DNA from: Eubacteriales bacterium | GTDB lineage: Bacteria > Bacillota > Clostridia > Lachnospirales > Lachnospiraceae | Direction: 5' to 3' | DNA length: 39,609 nucleotides | Assembly: GCA_030524125.1 (NCBI GenBank) | Contig: JAUNHB010000016.1 | Location: 1-39,609 of the forward strand | In this document: positions 7,516-16,094 of the stretch, one piece after another | Position numbering within the stretch: position 1 is the stretch's first letter | How the letters are laid out: each line of letters begins with the position of its first letter | The notes under the pieces: generated by a model | Database searches by the model: none | What the model was told of the DNA's origin: nothing | What the model saw: only the letters and a program-made list of their open reading frames with translations | Made by a program: the position numbers and the translations under genes

Positions 7516-8850
7516 TTACATCACGCTTTTCATAGTCTCAATGACCTTTCCCACGTATTCCCTGCACAACTCCTGCGTCGTGGCCTCCACCATGACTCTC
7601 AGAAGCGGCTCGGTGCCGCTCTCCCGCACGAGGATCCGCCCGTCGCTTCCCAGCGCCTGCTCCACCTGCGCGATGCTCTCCTTCACGTCCGGATGCTCCA
7701 GCACCGCCTTTTTGTCAGTGACGCGCAGATTTTCCAGAAGCTGCGGATAGATCTTCACCTCTCCGGCCAGCGTCCCCAGCGTGGTCTTCTTCTCCAGCAA
7801 TACCTCCATGATCTTCAGGGAGGTGAGGATCCCGTCCCCGGTGGTGGCGTGCTTGCTGAAGATGATGTGTCCGGACTGCTCGCCGCCGAGGCGGTAGCCG
7901 TTCTCCATCATGTTTTCAAACACATATTTGTCCCCGACCTTCGTCTTCTGATAGCGAAGGCCGATCTTGTCGCACGCCTTGTACAGTCCGATGTTGGACA
8001 TGACGGTGGTGACGATCATATCGTCCTTGAGCTGGCCGATCTCTTTTAAATATTTTCCGCAGATGTAGAGGATCAGGTCTCCGTCCACCACATTTCCGTG
8101 CTCGTCGACCGCCAGACACCGGTCCGCGTCCCCGTCGTAGGCAAAGCCCACGTCCAGTCCTTTCTCCTTCACCAGCGCCTGCAGCGCCTCGATGTGCGTG
8201 GAGCCGCAGTTGCGGTTGATGTTCGTCCCGTCCGGCTCATTGTGGATCACATAGGTCTTGGCCCCCAGCGCGTCGAACACGCTCTTGCCGATGGCGGACG
8301 CGCTGCCGTTGGAGCAGTCCAGTCCCACCCGCATCGTCTTGAAGGATCTGGTGGGCAGGGAGATCAGGTAGCCGATGTAGCGGTTGCGCCCTGCGGCGAA
8401 ATCCACGGTGCGCCCGATATTTTCTCTGGTGGCGAACGGAAGCTCCTCCGTCTCCCCGTCGATGTAGGCCTCGATCTTCTCCTCCACCGACGCCTCCAGC
8501 TTGTAGCCGCTGCCGTTGATGATCTTGATGCCGTTGTCATAGAACGGGTTGTGGCTGGCGGAGATCATGATCCCGCAGTCGAAGCCCTCGGTCCTCACCA
8601 CATAGGATACGCTGGGCGTCGTCGTCACATGAAGCAGATACACGTCCGCGCCCGAAGCGGTCAGCCCCGCCACCAGCGAATACTCGAACATGTAGCTGGA
8701 CCGTCTCGTATCCTTTCCGATCACGACCTGCGCCTTGTGCTCCTGCCCGTAGTACCAGCCGAGAAAACGGCCGACCTTGTACGCGTGCTCCACGGTCAGA
8801 TTTACGTTTGCCTCCCCGCGAAAACCATCGGTTCCAAAATATTTTCCCAT
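7516..8850 (-). CDS. glmM: Phosphoglucosamine mutase
   Basis: A 444-residue phosphohexomutase converting glucosamine-6-phosphate to glucosamine-1-phosphate for UDP-GlcNAc and peptidoglycan synthesis. All four domain signatures are present: the N-terminal YFGTDGFRGEAN, the phosphoserine loop IMISASHNPFYDNGIK (phosphoserine at residue 99), the Mg-binding AYDGDADRCLAVD near residue 240, and the phosphate-binding RESGTEPLLRVM near residue 415. Length and the GTDGFRG start favour GlmM over phosphoglucomutase or phosphomannomutase. AAGGAG precedes the ATG at 8850, and a near-consensus promoter lies at 8915-8943, so glmM can be transcribed separately from the peptidase gene upstream. Confidence 0.95.
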   Translation of the reverse strand: MGKYFGTDGFRGEANVNLTVEHAYKVGRFLGWYYGQEHKAQVVIGKDTRRSSYMFEYSLVAGLTASGADVYLLHVTTTPSVSYVVRTEGFDCGIMISASHNPFYDNGIKIINGSGYKLEASVEEKIEAYIDGETEELPFATRENIGRTVDFAAGRNRYIGYLISLPTRSFKTMRVGLDCSNGSASAIGKSVFDALGAKTYVIHNEPDGTNINRNCGSTHIEALQALVKEKGLDVGFAYDGDADRCLAVDEHGNVVDGDLILYICGKYLKEIGQLKDDMIVTTVMSNIGLYKACDKIGLRYQKTKVGDKYVFENMMENGYRLGGEQSGHIIFSKHATTGDGILTSLKIMEVLLEKKTTLGTLAGEVKIYPQLLENLRVTDKKAVLEHPDVKESIAQVEQALGSDGRILVRESGTEPLLRVMVEATTQELCREYVGKVIETMKSVM

Positions 8851-8914
8851 ATTTCGCTCCTTACTATTCCTAACATGTTGTCAAAATCCAGATTACTCCA
8901 TATCGATTCACTTT

Positions 8915-8943
8915 ATTATATTCAATGGCGCGGCAAATTTCAA
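8915..8943 (-). promoter_or_regulatory. Promoter for glmM and downstream genes
   Basis: On the minus strand TTGAAA (8938-8943) and a perfect TATAAT (8915-8920) are 17 bp apart. It lies in the 111-bp gap between the M23 peptidase stop and the glmM start, giving a leader of about 60 nt. Confidence 0.75.
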
Positions 8944-8961
8944 CCGGATCTTCGTAACCGA

Positions 8962-10416
8962 TCAATCCAGATACAGCAGCGGGTTGACCTGCGACCCGTT
9001 GATGAGGATCTCGAAATGCAGGTGCGGCCCGGTGCTCCGCCCGGTGTTTCCGCTCAGAGCGATCTTCTCGTTCTGATCCACCTTCTGTCCGGCGGACACG
9101 AGGATCCGGCTCAGATGCCCGTAGCGGGTCTGTCTGCCGTCCGGGTGCCGGATCAGCACGCAGTAGCCGTAGCCGCTGGACCAGCCCGCGCTGACTACGG
9201 TGCCGCCGCAGGACGCCCGGACGGTGGTTCCCGTCGGCACGGCCCAGTCGATACCCTTGTGCATCCGGCCCCAGCGCCACTTGAACGTGGAGGTCAGCGT
9301 GCCGCCCGTGATGGGCTTGATGTAGGTAGGCGGCGTCTGGGTGCCCTTCTCGATGATCTCCGGCACCGGTTCCACCATGACGTTCTCGGCGATCATCTCC
9401 TGCCCGGTCTGCGCGCCGTTCTTCGAGGTCGTCAGCATCGTGACCTCGTGATGTCCCGCCGACGCCTCCTGAAGCACCTGCGTCTGGGTCGTGTACCAGC
9501 TGTCGTTGTCCACGTACTGCGTCTCCGCGTAGTAGTCCTCCTCGTAGGTGGACTGCACCGTGGTCACCACGGACAGCTCCGGCTCCGGCACGCTGATGAT
9601 GATCTCGTCTCCCACGCGGAGCGTGGCGTCCCGGGTCAGGCCCGGGTTCAGCGCCAGCACCTCGTCCACATAGTAGCCTCTGCTGTTGGCGATGACCGAG
9701 AGCGTGTCGCCCGACTGCACCTCGTACGTCTGGTTTTTCTCCTTCTCCTTGGTCACCGCGTCGATGGCCGACTCAAGATCCGTCAGCTGCTCCTCGTCCA
9801 CGTACGCTTCCGCGATCTCCACCTTCTCATAGAAATCCAGCGCCTTCAGGCCGTCCCCCTCGGGAATCTCCTCCTTCGGCGTCACCTCGACCGTAAACGC
9901 GTTCATCTCCCGGCTCGTGTCGGACACTACCTGCACCTGAAACATCCCGTCCGGATCGTAGGGTTCCAGCGCCGCGGTCAGAAGCGCCTCCGCCTCCTCC
10001 ATGGAGGCCAGATTTACCGTGTATTCATTGACCTTCACAATATAATATTTCTGCCTGGCCGTCTTGACTTTTTCCTGCAAAAGCCCGTAGATCACCTGCT
10101 GGAGCTCCTCTTTCTCCAGCGTGCTCCCAAACAGCCTCGACACCTGCTGAAAGCTGCATTCCACGTCGGCCAGCACCAGCCCTTCCGTCTCTCTGGCGAT
10201 CTGCGCCCTCGCGTCGAGAAACGCCTGATCCACCACCTCCGGATCCGCCACGGCCCCGATGACCTCCCCGTCCAGCAGCACCTCGCTGTAGGTCGTCTCG
10301 TTTCCGAAAGTATCCCCGAGGATTGGCACGAAGCACAGCATCATCAGGCAGCAGGCAAGCGCCCAGCCCGCATAGCTCCATATGAATTTTTTTCCGAACA
10401 GTTTTTTATTTTTCAT
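8962..10416 (-). CDS. Membrane-anchored M23 peptidase with LysM and G5 domains
   Basis: A 484-residue secreted or membrane-tethered peptidoglycan endopeptidase. Residues about 12-35 form one hydrophobic signal anchor (WALACCLMMLCFVPI) after a basic start. A LysM domain follows at about residues 231-285 (YEVQSGDTLSVIANSRGYY), then a G5-like domain around 310-360 (AENVMVEPVPEIIEKGT), then the M23 domain. Zinc and catalytic residues are visible: His386 and Asp390 in HKGID, His434 in RYGHL, and His465 and His467 in GPHLHFE. All key residues are present, so it should be active on cell-wall cross-links. The ATG at 10416 overlaps the flavin reductase stop by 4 nt. The overlap with a cytosolic redox gene suggests shared transcription more than shared function. 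Confidence 0.92.
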   Translation of the reverse strand: MKNKKLFGKKFIWSYAGWALACCLMMLCFVPILGDTFGNETTYSEVLLDGEVIGAVADPEVVDQAFLDARAQIARETEGLVLADVECSFQQVSRLFGSTLEKEELQQVIYGLLQEKVKTARQKYYIVKVNEYTVNLASMEEAEALLTAALEPYDPDGMFQVQVVSDTSREMNAFTVEVTPKEEIPEGDGLKALDFYEKVEIAEAYVDEEQLTDLESAIDAVTKEKEKNQTYEVQSGDTLSVIANSRGYYVDEVLALNPGLTRDATLRVGDEIIISVPEPELSVVTTVQSTYEEDYYAETQYVDNDSWYTTQTQVLQEASAGHHEVTMLTTSKNGAQTGQEMIAENVMVEPVPEIIEKGTQTPPTYIKPITGGTLTSTFKWRWGRMHKGIDWAVPTGTTVRASCGGTVVSAGWSSGYGYCVLIRHPDGRQTRYGHLSRILVSAGQKVDQNEKIALSGNTGRSTGPHLHFEILINGSQVNPLLYLD

Positions 10417-11030
10417 GAACTCTGTTTCTTTCTCCTGCTCCCCTGCCGCGAAGCCGCCTTCCCCGCCGGCTTCTTCCGGACGGAATACCCGAAGGTCCCC
10501 ACCTGTCTGCCGAGCTCGTAGTACTCTCCGTGGGAGTAAGCCACAAGCCCCGCGCGGTTCAGATCGAATCTGCCGCTCTCGTCCAGATACCGGTCGTCCG
10601 CCGTGACGCCCAGCACCTCTGCCAAAAACAGATCGTGACTTCCCAGCGCCTTCACCTCCGTCACCCGGCACTCGATATTGACGGGGCTCTGCTCGATCCC
10701 CGGCGCATGGATGTGCCGGGAGGGCAGGGGCGTCAGATGCATCCGCTCAAATTTGTCCGTGTCCCGCCCCGACCGCACGCCGCAGAAATCCGCCGCCCGC
10801 GCAAGTCCTGCGTCCACCAGATTCACCACAAACTCCCCGGTCTCCTTCAGGATGTCGTAGGAGTAGCGCTCCTTCCGGACCGATATGGACACCATCGCCG
10901 GGGACGAGCAGACCGTCCCCGCCCACGCGATCGTGATGATGTTTGGTTTTTCCCCCGGCCGCTGACAGCTCACCATCACCGCAGGCACAGGGTAGAGCAT
11001 ATTTCCCGGTCTCCAGAACTGCTTCGCCAT
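10413..11030 (-). CDS. Flavin reductase family protein
   Basis: A 205-residue flavin reductase-like, FMN-binding split-barrel protein. The N-terminus PGNMLYPVPAVMVSCQRPGE, the core ITIAWAGTVCSSPAMVSISV and ERYSYDILKETGEFVVNLV are typical of the family, as is LVAYSHGEYYELG near the C-terminus. Members bind FMN and transfer electrons from NAD(P)H or ferredoxin; the partner is unknown here. The chosen start MAKQFW at 11030 has AAGGAG 8 nt upstream, better than the ATG at 11060. The C-terminus carries a basic tail rich in Arg and Lys, which is unusual but not disqualifying. A strong promoter lies at 11105-11133. Confidence 0.85.
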   Translation of the reverse strand: MAKQFWRPGNMLYPVPAVMVSCQRPGEKPNIITIAWAGTVCSSPAMVSISVRKERYSYDILKETGEFVVNLVDAGLARAADFCGVRSGRDTDKFERMHLTPLPSRHIHAPGIEQSPVNIECRVTEVKALGSHDLFLAEVLGVTADDRYLDESGRFDLNRAGLVAYSHGEYYELGRQVGTFGYSVRKKPAGKAASRQGSRRKKQSS

Positions 11031-11066
11031 GAACCGCTCTCCTTGTCTTCTTTTCTCCATGCCGGA

Positions 11067-11092
11067 TCCCCGGCGCTTAAACGCCGGGATTC
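11067..11092 (-). other. G+C-rich hairpin in the flavin reductase leader
   Basis: On the minus strand CCCGGCG pairs with CGCCGGG around TTTAAG, with weak outer pairing. No T run follows, so it is not a terminator. It lies between the promoter at 11105-11133 and the ribosome binding site and could shape the leader RNA. Confidence 0.4.
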
Positions 11093-11104
11093 CGCAATGG
11101 TTTT

Positions 11105-11133
11105 ATTGTAAACATTCAGACTGGATTTGACAA
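11105..11133 (-). promoter_or_regulatory. Promoter for flavin reductase and M23 peptidase genes
   Basis: On the minus strand TTGTCA (11128-11133) and TACAAT (11105-11110) are 17 bp apart, each one mismatch from consensus. It lies in the gap after the PucR-type gene. Confidence 0.7.
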
Positions 11134-11188
11134 GAAAAAACACGATATTTTCACACAAAAAGAAGGGAGAATCGGTCTTCGCCCGCGC

Positions 11189-12745
11189 TCACCGGATCGG
11201 CTCCAGCGCCAGCAGCTCCACAAAGATGTACGACATCAGGATAAAGAGCCGGGTATACAGATCGTCCAGATCAGCTCCGAGGATCGTCCCGATGCGCTCC
11301 AGCCGCTGATAGAGCGTGTTGCGGTGAATGTAGAGCGTCTTGGCCGTAAGGGCGGCGTTGCGCCCGCATTCCAGATAGACCCGGAGCGTTTGCAGAAGCT
11401 CCGTGCCATTTTCCTCGTCGTAAATGTACAGCTGCACCACGCCCGGAAAGCACAGATGTCTTCCGTCGATCCTGCTGGCGCCGTAATGCATAAAATAGTG
11501 CAGCACATAGTCCTGAAAATCATAGCACCATTCATGGGGCCGGTATTTCTCCCCCATCTCCAGCGCGCCCAATGTCTGCCGGTAGTAGCTGGCGAAGGTG
11601 CTGAAATCAAAAAACACATAGCTGATCCCCACCCGGAACACGCCTTCCATCAGGATTCCGGACAGCGCGCGGACCGCCTGAGGCTTCGTCAGCTTGGCGC
11701 GGTCGAGATTCAGGACCATCACAATGTGATCGTCGTAATAGAAAGCGAAGCTGTCCGGAAACTGGTTTTCAATGTTGATGCAGATGTTGTTGTACACCGA
11801 ACTGATCTTGTCCCACCGGTTCGTCCGGAAGGAGACGCAGATGTAGTGATCCGTATTTTTCCAGTTCATGGTCAGCAGATACCGGTCGATGATGGCCTGC
11901 TCGATCTGGCTGTTGTACAAAAGCTCCTTCAGAAAAGTTTCAAAGCGCATGGAATGTCCGCTGTTGAAATTATTTTTGCACAGGGTCAGATAGACGATAT
12001 TTCCGAAATACCGCGCCAGCGCCTGATGGCTCTTCGTGAGCGGCGCGTGGGTCTCCATGACCGCCACTGTCAGGAAGACGGACTCCCGCCGGATGGAACT
12101 CAGGATCGTGTTGTAGTTCAGATACCCGTTGGACACAAAGTAGGTGTCTCCGGAGGCGTCGCTGCGGACGTACTCCGGGGAGGTCTTGATGATGTTGACC
12201 GTGTCCATCGGCAGCATCTTCGCCCCGGACCATTTGTCCACGCTCCACTCGATGCCCTGGATCGAGCTGTCGATCTCGTTCAGCACGCAGTAGTTTTTGT
12301 CGAAAATGATGATCGGATTCCCGAAGAGCGCTTCCCCCATGCGGACGATCTCCTGAAGCGAGGCATTCTTGATGATCGCGGTGCGGATCCGCGCGTCGAG
12401 CTCCTGATATTTGATAAATACGCCGGAGATCTCGTTGAACAGCTCGTAGAACGCCTCCTTGCGTCGGGGAACCTCAAAGATCAGCACGTCCGCCCGGGCT
12501 GTCCGGAAAAGCTCCTCCGGGGCCGCTCCCGCCACGATCAGCGTCATATCGTTGGGGCACACAAATTTTTCCGTCACGTCCGCCGCGCTGATCACATAGG
12601 CGAGATCCGCCGCGAACGCCATTCCCTTTTTATAGAGACAGACGCCTCTCAGATTCAGGATCTCCTCTGGAAATCTTCTGGTTTTCAGGTGACGCGACGG
12701 ATACCGGGACAGTTCGTCCGCGATGATTCCCAGGTTAATATGCAT
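11189..12745 (-). CDS. PucR/CdaR-type transcriptional regulator
   Basis: A 518-residue regulator with PucR-family architecture: an N-terminal PucR-like domain (about residues 1-120), a central GAF-like or GGDEF-like sensing region, and a C-terminal HTH_30 domain. The last is seen in LLQTLRVYLECGRNAAL followed by TLYIHRNTLYQRLERIGTIL near residue 480, the hallmark of PucR and CdaR regulators. These respond to small metabolites such as purine products or sugar diacids and usually control adjacent genes. It is divergent from the MFS transporter, with about 290 bp between starts containing a 15-bp perfect palindrome (12870-12884). The start at 12745 has GGAGAGGGAG upstream. Its likely targets are the MFS and URO-D genes; the inducer is unknown. 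Confidence 0.88.
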   Translation of the reverse strand: MHINLGIIADELSRYPSRHLKTRRFPEEILNLRGVCLYKKGMAFAADLAYVISAADVTEKFVCPNDMTLIVAGAAPEELFRTARADVLIFEVPRRKEAFYELFNEISGVFIKYQELDARIRTAIIKNASLQEIVRMGEALFGNPIIIFDKNYCVLNEIDSSIQGIEWSVDKWSGAKMLPMDTVNIIKTSPEYVRSDASGDTYFVSNGYLNYNTILSSIRRESVFLTVAVMETHAPLTKSHQALARYFGNIVYLTLCKNNFNSGHSMRFETFLKELLYNSQIEQAIIDRYLLTMNWKNTDHYICVSFRTNRWDKISSVYNNICINIENQFPDSFAFYYDDHIVMVLNLDRAKLTKPQAVRALSGILMEGVFRVGISYVFFDFSTFASYYRQTLGALEMGEKYRPHEWCYDFQDYVLHYFMHYGASRIDGRHLCFPGVVQLYIYDEENGTELLQTLRVYLECGRNAALTAKTLYIHRNTLYQRLERIGTILGADLDDLYTRLFILMSYIFVELLALEPIR

Positions 12746-12797
12746 ATCTGCTCCCTCTCCTGCAAATTTTTTCTCATAAATCCTTTTCTTTTGTTAA

Positions 12798-12827
12798 AGT
12801 TTACAGCGGTCTTTGCGATCCTGTCAA
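12798..12827 (-). promoter_or_regulatory. Promoter of the PucR-type gene
   Basis: On the minus strand a perfect TTGACA (12822-12827) is followed after 18 bp by TAAACT (12798-12803). It gives a leader of roughly 45 nt to the ATG at 12745. Confidence 0.55.
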
Positions 12828-12869
12828 CTCATTATAGAAAAAACGCCGATAAATCTCTTTAAAAATATA

Positions 12870-12884
12870 TGTGCAGACTGCACA
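12870..12884. promoter_or_regulatory. 15-bp palindrome, candidate operator
   Basis: TGTGCAGACTGCACA is a perfect 7-1-7 inverted repeat in the divergent spacer. It lies about 45 bp upstream of the PucR-gene -35 element and about 155 bp upstream of the MFS start. By position it is the best candidate for PucR-family binding. No other copy was noticed in the window. Confidence 0.5.
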
Positions 12885-13037
12885 TTTTCACGCCGGAATC
12901 TGACCGGAGTCTGATGTCACAGCCTGCTATTTTCTGTATTTTTTCGTTGCACTTTATCTATTTTCACTCATTTCATTCCCGTCTATCATAGAGAGTGAAC
13001 ACAGTTCATGGAGCATAGGAGAAGGAGGGTTATGACC

Positions 13038-14228
13038 ATGAAGAAACGAAAACTGTCACCTTATTTTTATCTGTTTATTGTCGTTCTGCAGTACCTCACC
13101 GCAGGGTTCTGCCAGTACAAGCTGCAGCCGATCCTGACCTATCTGATGCAGGAGATGGCCATCACGGAGGCGAAGGCGGGGCTTCTGATCTCCGCGCTGA
13201 GCATCTTGAGCGTCTTTCTGGCGATCCCCTTCGGCGTGCTGATGGGAAAGATCGGACCGCGCAGAACCGGATTTCTGGCTACCGGCGTCGTGGTGCTGGG
13301 CTCTCTGATGGGAACCTTCGTGACCGGTAATTTCTACGCGCTGTTCGCATCTCAGCTAATCGTCGGCATCGGCATCTGCGGCGCGGGCATCCTCGGCCCT
13401 TACGTGATCGCCTGTCTGTTCCGCCCGGAGCTTCGGGGACGGGCCAACGGCTGGTACATCACGGCGGGAACCATCGCCCAGCTTGTCATGTACAATCTGG
13501 TGCCCCGGATCACAACGCCGGAAAACGTGCAGCCCGCATGGTGGTTCACCACGGTCTACGCGCTGGTGATCCTGGTCGTCTGGGGCGTATTTATCACCGA
13601 CGAGGTGGCCCCGCCCATGGCTCCGCAGGCGTCCGGCGAGGGGGACGGCGCAAAGAAGCCCGGCGTGCTCTCCGCCCTTCAGGATAAACGGGTGCTGCAG
13701 CTCTGTGTGGGCGGCTTTGCCTTTATGATGAGCACCATGGCGGTCTTAAGCTTCGCTCCCACCTACCTGACGCTCGGCCGGGGCTATGATCAGGTGCTGG
13801 CGTCGTCGCTGGTCAGCGTATCGGCCCTCGTGGGCGCCGTCTCCACGGCTCTCGGCGGAACGCTGTCGGATATCTTAAAGACGCGCAAGTGGGTGTATTT
13901 CGTGGCGTTGATCTGGATGTGCGTCTCGAGGGTCCTGATCGTGACGCTCCCCGACGGCATCCTGCTGAACCTGACCATCTGGGGGCAGGGAATCCCCGCC
14001 GTGGGCATGGGACTACTCTACACGGTGGCCGGCGAGGTGCTGGAGCCTGAGAAGGTGAGCGTGGGCATCTCCGCCGTCAATATGTTCATCGGCCTCGGAG
14101 GCCTGTTCGCGGCGGCTCTGTTCGGAGTGTTCGCGGCTTCCTTCGGCTACACCGTTACCTTTTTCATCTTCGCGGCGGTCACGCTGCTGGGCCTTGTGGG
14201 CGTCTGTACCATCAAGGGAGTCAAATAG
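13038..14228 (+). CDS. MFS transporter
   Basis: A 396-residue major facilitator with about 12 hydrophobic segments in two halves joined by a hydrophilic loop around residues 190-215. The loop between helices 2 and 3 carries GVLMGKIGPRRTGF, matching the MFS motif G-x-L-x-D/K-x-x-G-R-R. The start MKKRKLS at 13038 lies 9 nt after AGGAGG (13023-13028); upstream ATGs at 13032 and 13008 are poorer. It is followed after 21 bp by the URO-D-family gene, which has its own GGAGG, so the two form a small operon divergent from the PucR-type regulator. The substrate is likely a small organic compound processed by the URO-D-like enzyme, but this is inference. Confidence 0.88.
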   Translation: MKKRKLSPYFYLFIVVLQYLTAGFCQYKLQPILTYLMQEMAITEAKAGLLISALSILSVFLAIPFGVLMGKIGPRRTGFLATGVVVLGSLMGTFVTGNFYALFASQLIVGIGICGAGILGPYVIACLFRPELRGRANGWYITAGTIAQLVMYNLVPRITTPENVQPAWWFTTVYALVILVVWGVFITDEVAPPMAPQASGEGDGAKKPGVLSALQDKRVLQLCVGGFAFMMSTMAVLSFAPTYLTLGRGYDQVLASSLVSVSALVGAVSTALGGTLSDILKTRKWVYFVALIWMCVSRVLIVTLPDGILLNLTIWGQGIPAVGMGLLYTVAGEVLEPEKVSVGISAVNMFIGLGGLFAAALFGVFAASFGYTVTFFIFAAVTLLGLVGVCTIKGVK

Positions 14229-14249
14229 AAACGATTGGAGGGTTTACTT

Positions 14250-15242
14250 ATGGCAATGACTTTGAGAGAAAACGCAATGGCGATCTATCGCCGGGAACAG
14301 CCGGATTTCTACGGTGATCTGATGAACGCCATCGAGCTGATCGCAGATCCGATCCTCATGGGGGATATGGCCCCGCAGGACGGCAAGGAGCACAAGGATT
14401 CGTGGGGGACCACCTACATTTTCAAGCCCGGAGCGCCGGGCCCCCATCCTCATGTCACCCCGGAAAACGCCGTGATCACCGACATCGAGCGCTGGGAGGA
14501 GCAGTTGGTCGTACCGTCTCTCGATCACTACGACTGGACCGCAGCGCAGGCACAGGCGGCCGCGGTGGACCGCAGCGAGAAATTCGTGGGCTATTTCTGC
14601 GCCGGAGGGCTTTTCGAGCGCTCTCATCACCTGATGGGCATGATGGAGGCTTTCGTCAACTACATGGAATACCCCGAGGAGATGGCCGCGCTGCTCCGGA
14701 GGATCGCGGAATACAAGAAGGAGGCTATCCGTCTGGCGGCGGAAAAGCTCCATCCGGACATTATTTTCTATCACGACGACTGGGGCTCCAAGCAAAACGT
14801 CTTTCTTCCGCCCGATCTGTGGCGGCAGATCATCAAGCCGCTCCAGAAGGAGATTTCCGACACGATCCATGAGTGCGGCATGATCTACATGCATCACGCG
14901 GACTGCATCTGCCAGCCTCTCGTGACGGACATGGTGGAGATCGGCGTCGATATCTGGCAGGGCGTTATCGCCCAGAACGATATCGTGGAGATCCAGCGGG
15001 TGACCGAAGGGAAGCTGGCCATGGTGGGCGGTATCGACGGCCCCAAGGTGGACATCGAAAATATCACCGAGGAGGAGATCCGCGCCGAGGTCCGCCGGGC
15101 CATCGACACCTACTGCCCGGGCGGCCGGTTCTATCCGTCCATCCCCAACGGCGTCTGCTTCCGGGAGTGGAACAACAGCATCGTCATGGACGAGCTCGCC
15201 TCCTACGGAAGAAAATTCGCCGAGGAGCACCCGATCCGCTGA
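14250..15242 (+). CDS. Uroporphyrinogen decarboxylase (URO-D) family protein
   Basis: A 330-residue protein of the URO-D superfamily (PF01208), which includes HemE and the cobamide-dependent methyltransferases MtaA, MtbA and CmuA. The TIM-barrel core is visible in FYHDDWGSKQNVFLPPDLW (about residues 171-190), IYMHHADCICQPLVTDMVEI (about 212-231) and MVGGIDGPKVDIENITEEEI (about 257-276). At the place where methyltransferases have the zinc motif H-x-C-G, this protein has HHADC, with Asp at the Cys position. It therefore looks like the non-canonical branch of unknown activity rather than HemE or MtaA. GGAGG precedes ATG 14250. No corrinoid protein or heme gene is adjacent; the context is only the MFS transporter and PucR regulator. 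Confidence 0.85.
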   Translation: MAMTLRENAMAIYRREQPDFYGDLMNAIELIADPILMGDMAPQDGKEHKDSWGTTYIFKPGAPGPHPHVTPENAVITDIERWEEQLVVPSLDHYDWTAAQAQAAAVDRSEKFVGYFCAGGLFERSHHLMGMMEAFVNYMEYPEEMAALLRRIAEYKKEAIRLAAEKLHPDIIFYHDDWGSKQNVFLPPDLWRQIIKPLQKEISDTIHECGMIYMHHADCICQPLVTDMVEIGVDIWQGVIAQNDIVEIQRVTEGKLAMVGGIDGPKVDIENITEEEIRAEVRRAIDTYCPGGRFYPSIPNGVCFREWNNSIVMDELASYGRKFAEEHPIR

Positions 15243-15265
15243 CCGGGATCTCTGCGATAGAAGAC

Positions 15266-15302
15266 GGCGCGCCGCCCCTCATTTTCAGAGGGACGGCGCG
15301 CC
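15266..15302. terminator. Bidirectional terminator hairpin
   Basis: GGCGCGCCG pairs with CGGCGCGCC and, after one mismatch, CCCTC pairs with GAGGG around an ATTTTCA loop. It lies between the convergent URO-D-family and DUF2325 genes. No long T run follows on either strand, so termination strength is uncertain. Confidence 0.6.
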
Positions 15303-15339
15303 GCCTACTTGCTTATCTTTCTAAAAGGATCTCTATGGC

Positions 15340-15621
15340 CTATGCTACATACTCTTTCAAAATACTCTCGAGCGCGGAGCCGCTGCTGGTATGACAGCGC
15401 ACCACCTCGACATTTTTCTTTTTCGCTTCGTCCACTGCCGTTTTCACCATCTTGTGGGATACCGTGTTGGTAAAGAGGATGAACAGATCCGGTGTTCCCA
15501 TCTGCTTATCCATGCTGGCTGACATCTGTGTGAATACCTTCGCCTTGCATTTATAATTTTTACAGATCTTCATGTACTGACACACCATGCGGTCATGTCC
15601 CCCTACGATAACAACACTCAT
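15340..15621 (-). CDS. DUF2325 domain-containing protein
   Basis: A complete 93-residue DUF2325 protein (PF10087). The start MSVVIVGGHDRMVCQYMKIC and the TPDLFILFTNTVSHKMVKTA segment match the family, which has a small Rossmann-like alpha/beta fold of unknown function. Its three cysteines (Cys14, Cys20, Cys25) lie near the start, and a later Cys76 precedes HTSSGSALE. It is last in an operon with flavodoxin (20 bp upstream) and DUF3793, which carries a putative iron-responsive operator, so a role in iron limitation or redox change is inferred. AGGAGG precedes the ATG at 15621. Confidence 0.85.
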   Translation of the reverse strand: MSVVIVGGHDRMVCQYMKICKNYKCKAKVFTQMSASMDKQMGTPDLFILFTNTVSHKMVKTAVDEAKKKNVEVVRCHTSSGSALESILKEYVA

Positions 15622-15641
15622 GAAACGGCCCTCCTATTCTC

Positions 15642-16073
15642 CTAACAAGCTGCTAATTTTTTTCCGAGTTCTATCAGTTTTGCCTCCGCCTCGTCGTCCG
15701 GCGCATCCGCACAGATGGCGTCCTCGCCTCCGAGCACCTCGGCTCCCGCGTTCTTCATCTGGTCTACCCACTGTCTCATCCACTCGCCGTCGCCCCATCC
15801 GTAGGATCCGAACAGTCCGATCTTCTTGCCGGATGCGAATTTTTCCACCTCAGCCACGAACGGCTCCATCGTGGTCTCCTCCAGCACCTCGTCTCCCATT
15901 GCCGGGCATCCAAGAGCGAATACGGCCTCGTTCTCCAGCTCAGACGGCTGAATATCGTCCACGGATACAACTTTGGCGCTTCCGCCCGCAGCCTCTACTC
16001 CTTTGGCGATCATAGAAGCCATCGTCTCCGTGTTGCCTGATCCACTCCAATACGCGATTACAATCTGTCCCAT
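15642..16073 (-). CDS. Flavodoxin
   Basis: A 143-residue short-chain flavodoxin, an FMN electron carrier that replaces ferredoxin when iron is scarce. The phosphate-binding loop WSGSGNTETMA is at residues 9-19; LGCPAMGDEVLEE near residue 54 and FGSYGWGDGEWM near residue 88 form the loops that stack on the isoalloxazine ring, with Trp and Tyr in place. Length matches clostridial flavodoxins. It lies between DUF3793 (21 bp upstream) and DUF2325 (20 bp downstream), in an operon whose promoter overlaps two TTAG-N6-CTAA motifs. AGGAGG precedes the ATG at 16073. Confidence 0.93.
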   Translation of the reverse strand: MGQIVIAYWSGSGNTETMASMIAKGVEAAGGSAKVVSVDDIQPSELENEAVFALGCPAMGDEVLEETTMEPFVAEVEKFASGKKIGLFGSYGWGDGEWMRQWVDQMKNAGAEVLGGEDAICADAPDDEAEAKLIELGKKLAAC

Positions 16074-16094
16074 TTTAAGAATCCTCCTGAAATT

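Noticed and set aside
13008-13037. Upstream starts for the MFS transporter (13008, 13032)
   Set aside because: AGGAGG at 13023-13028 lies within or too close to these starts; ATG 13038 has 9-nt spacing.
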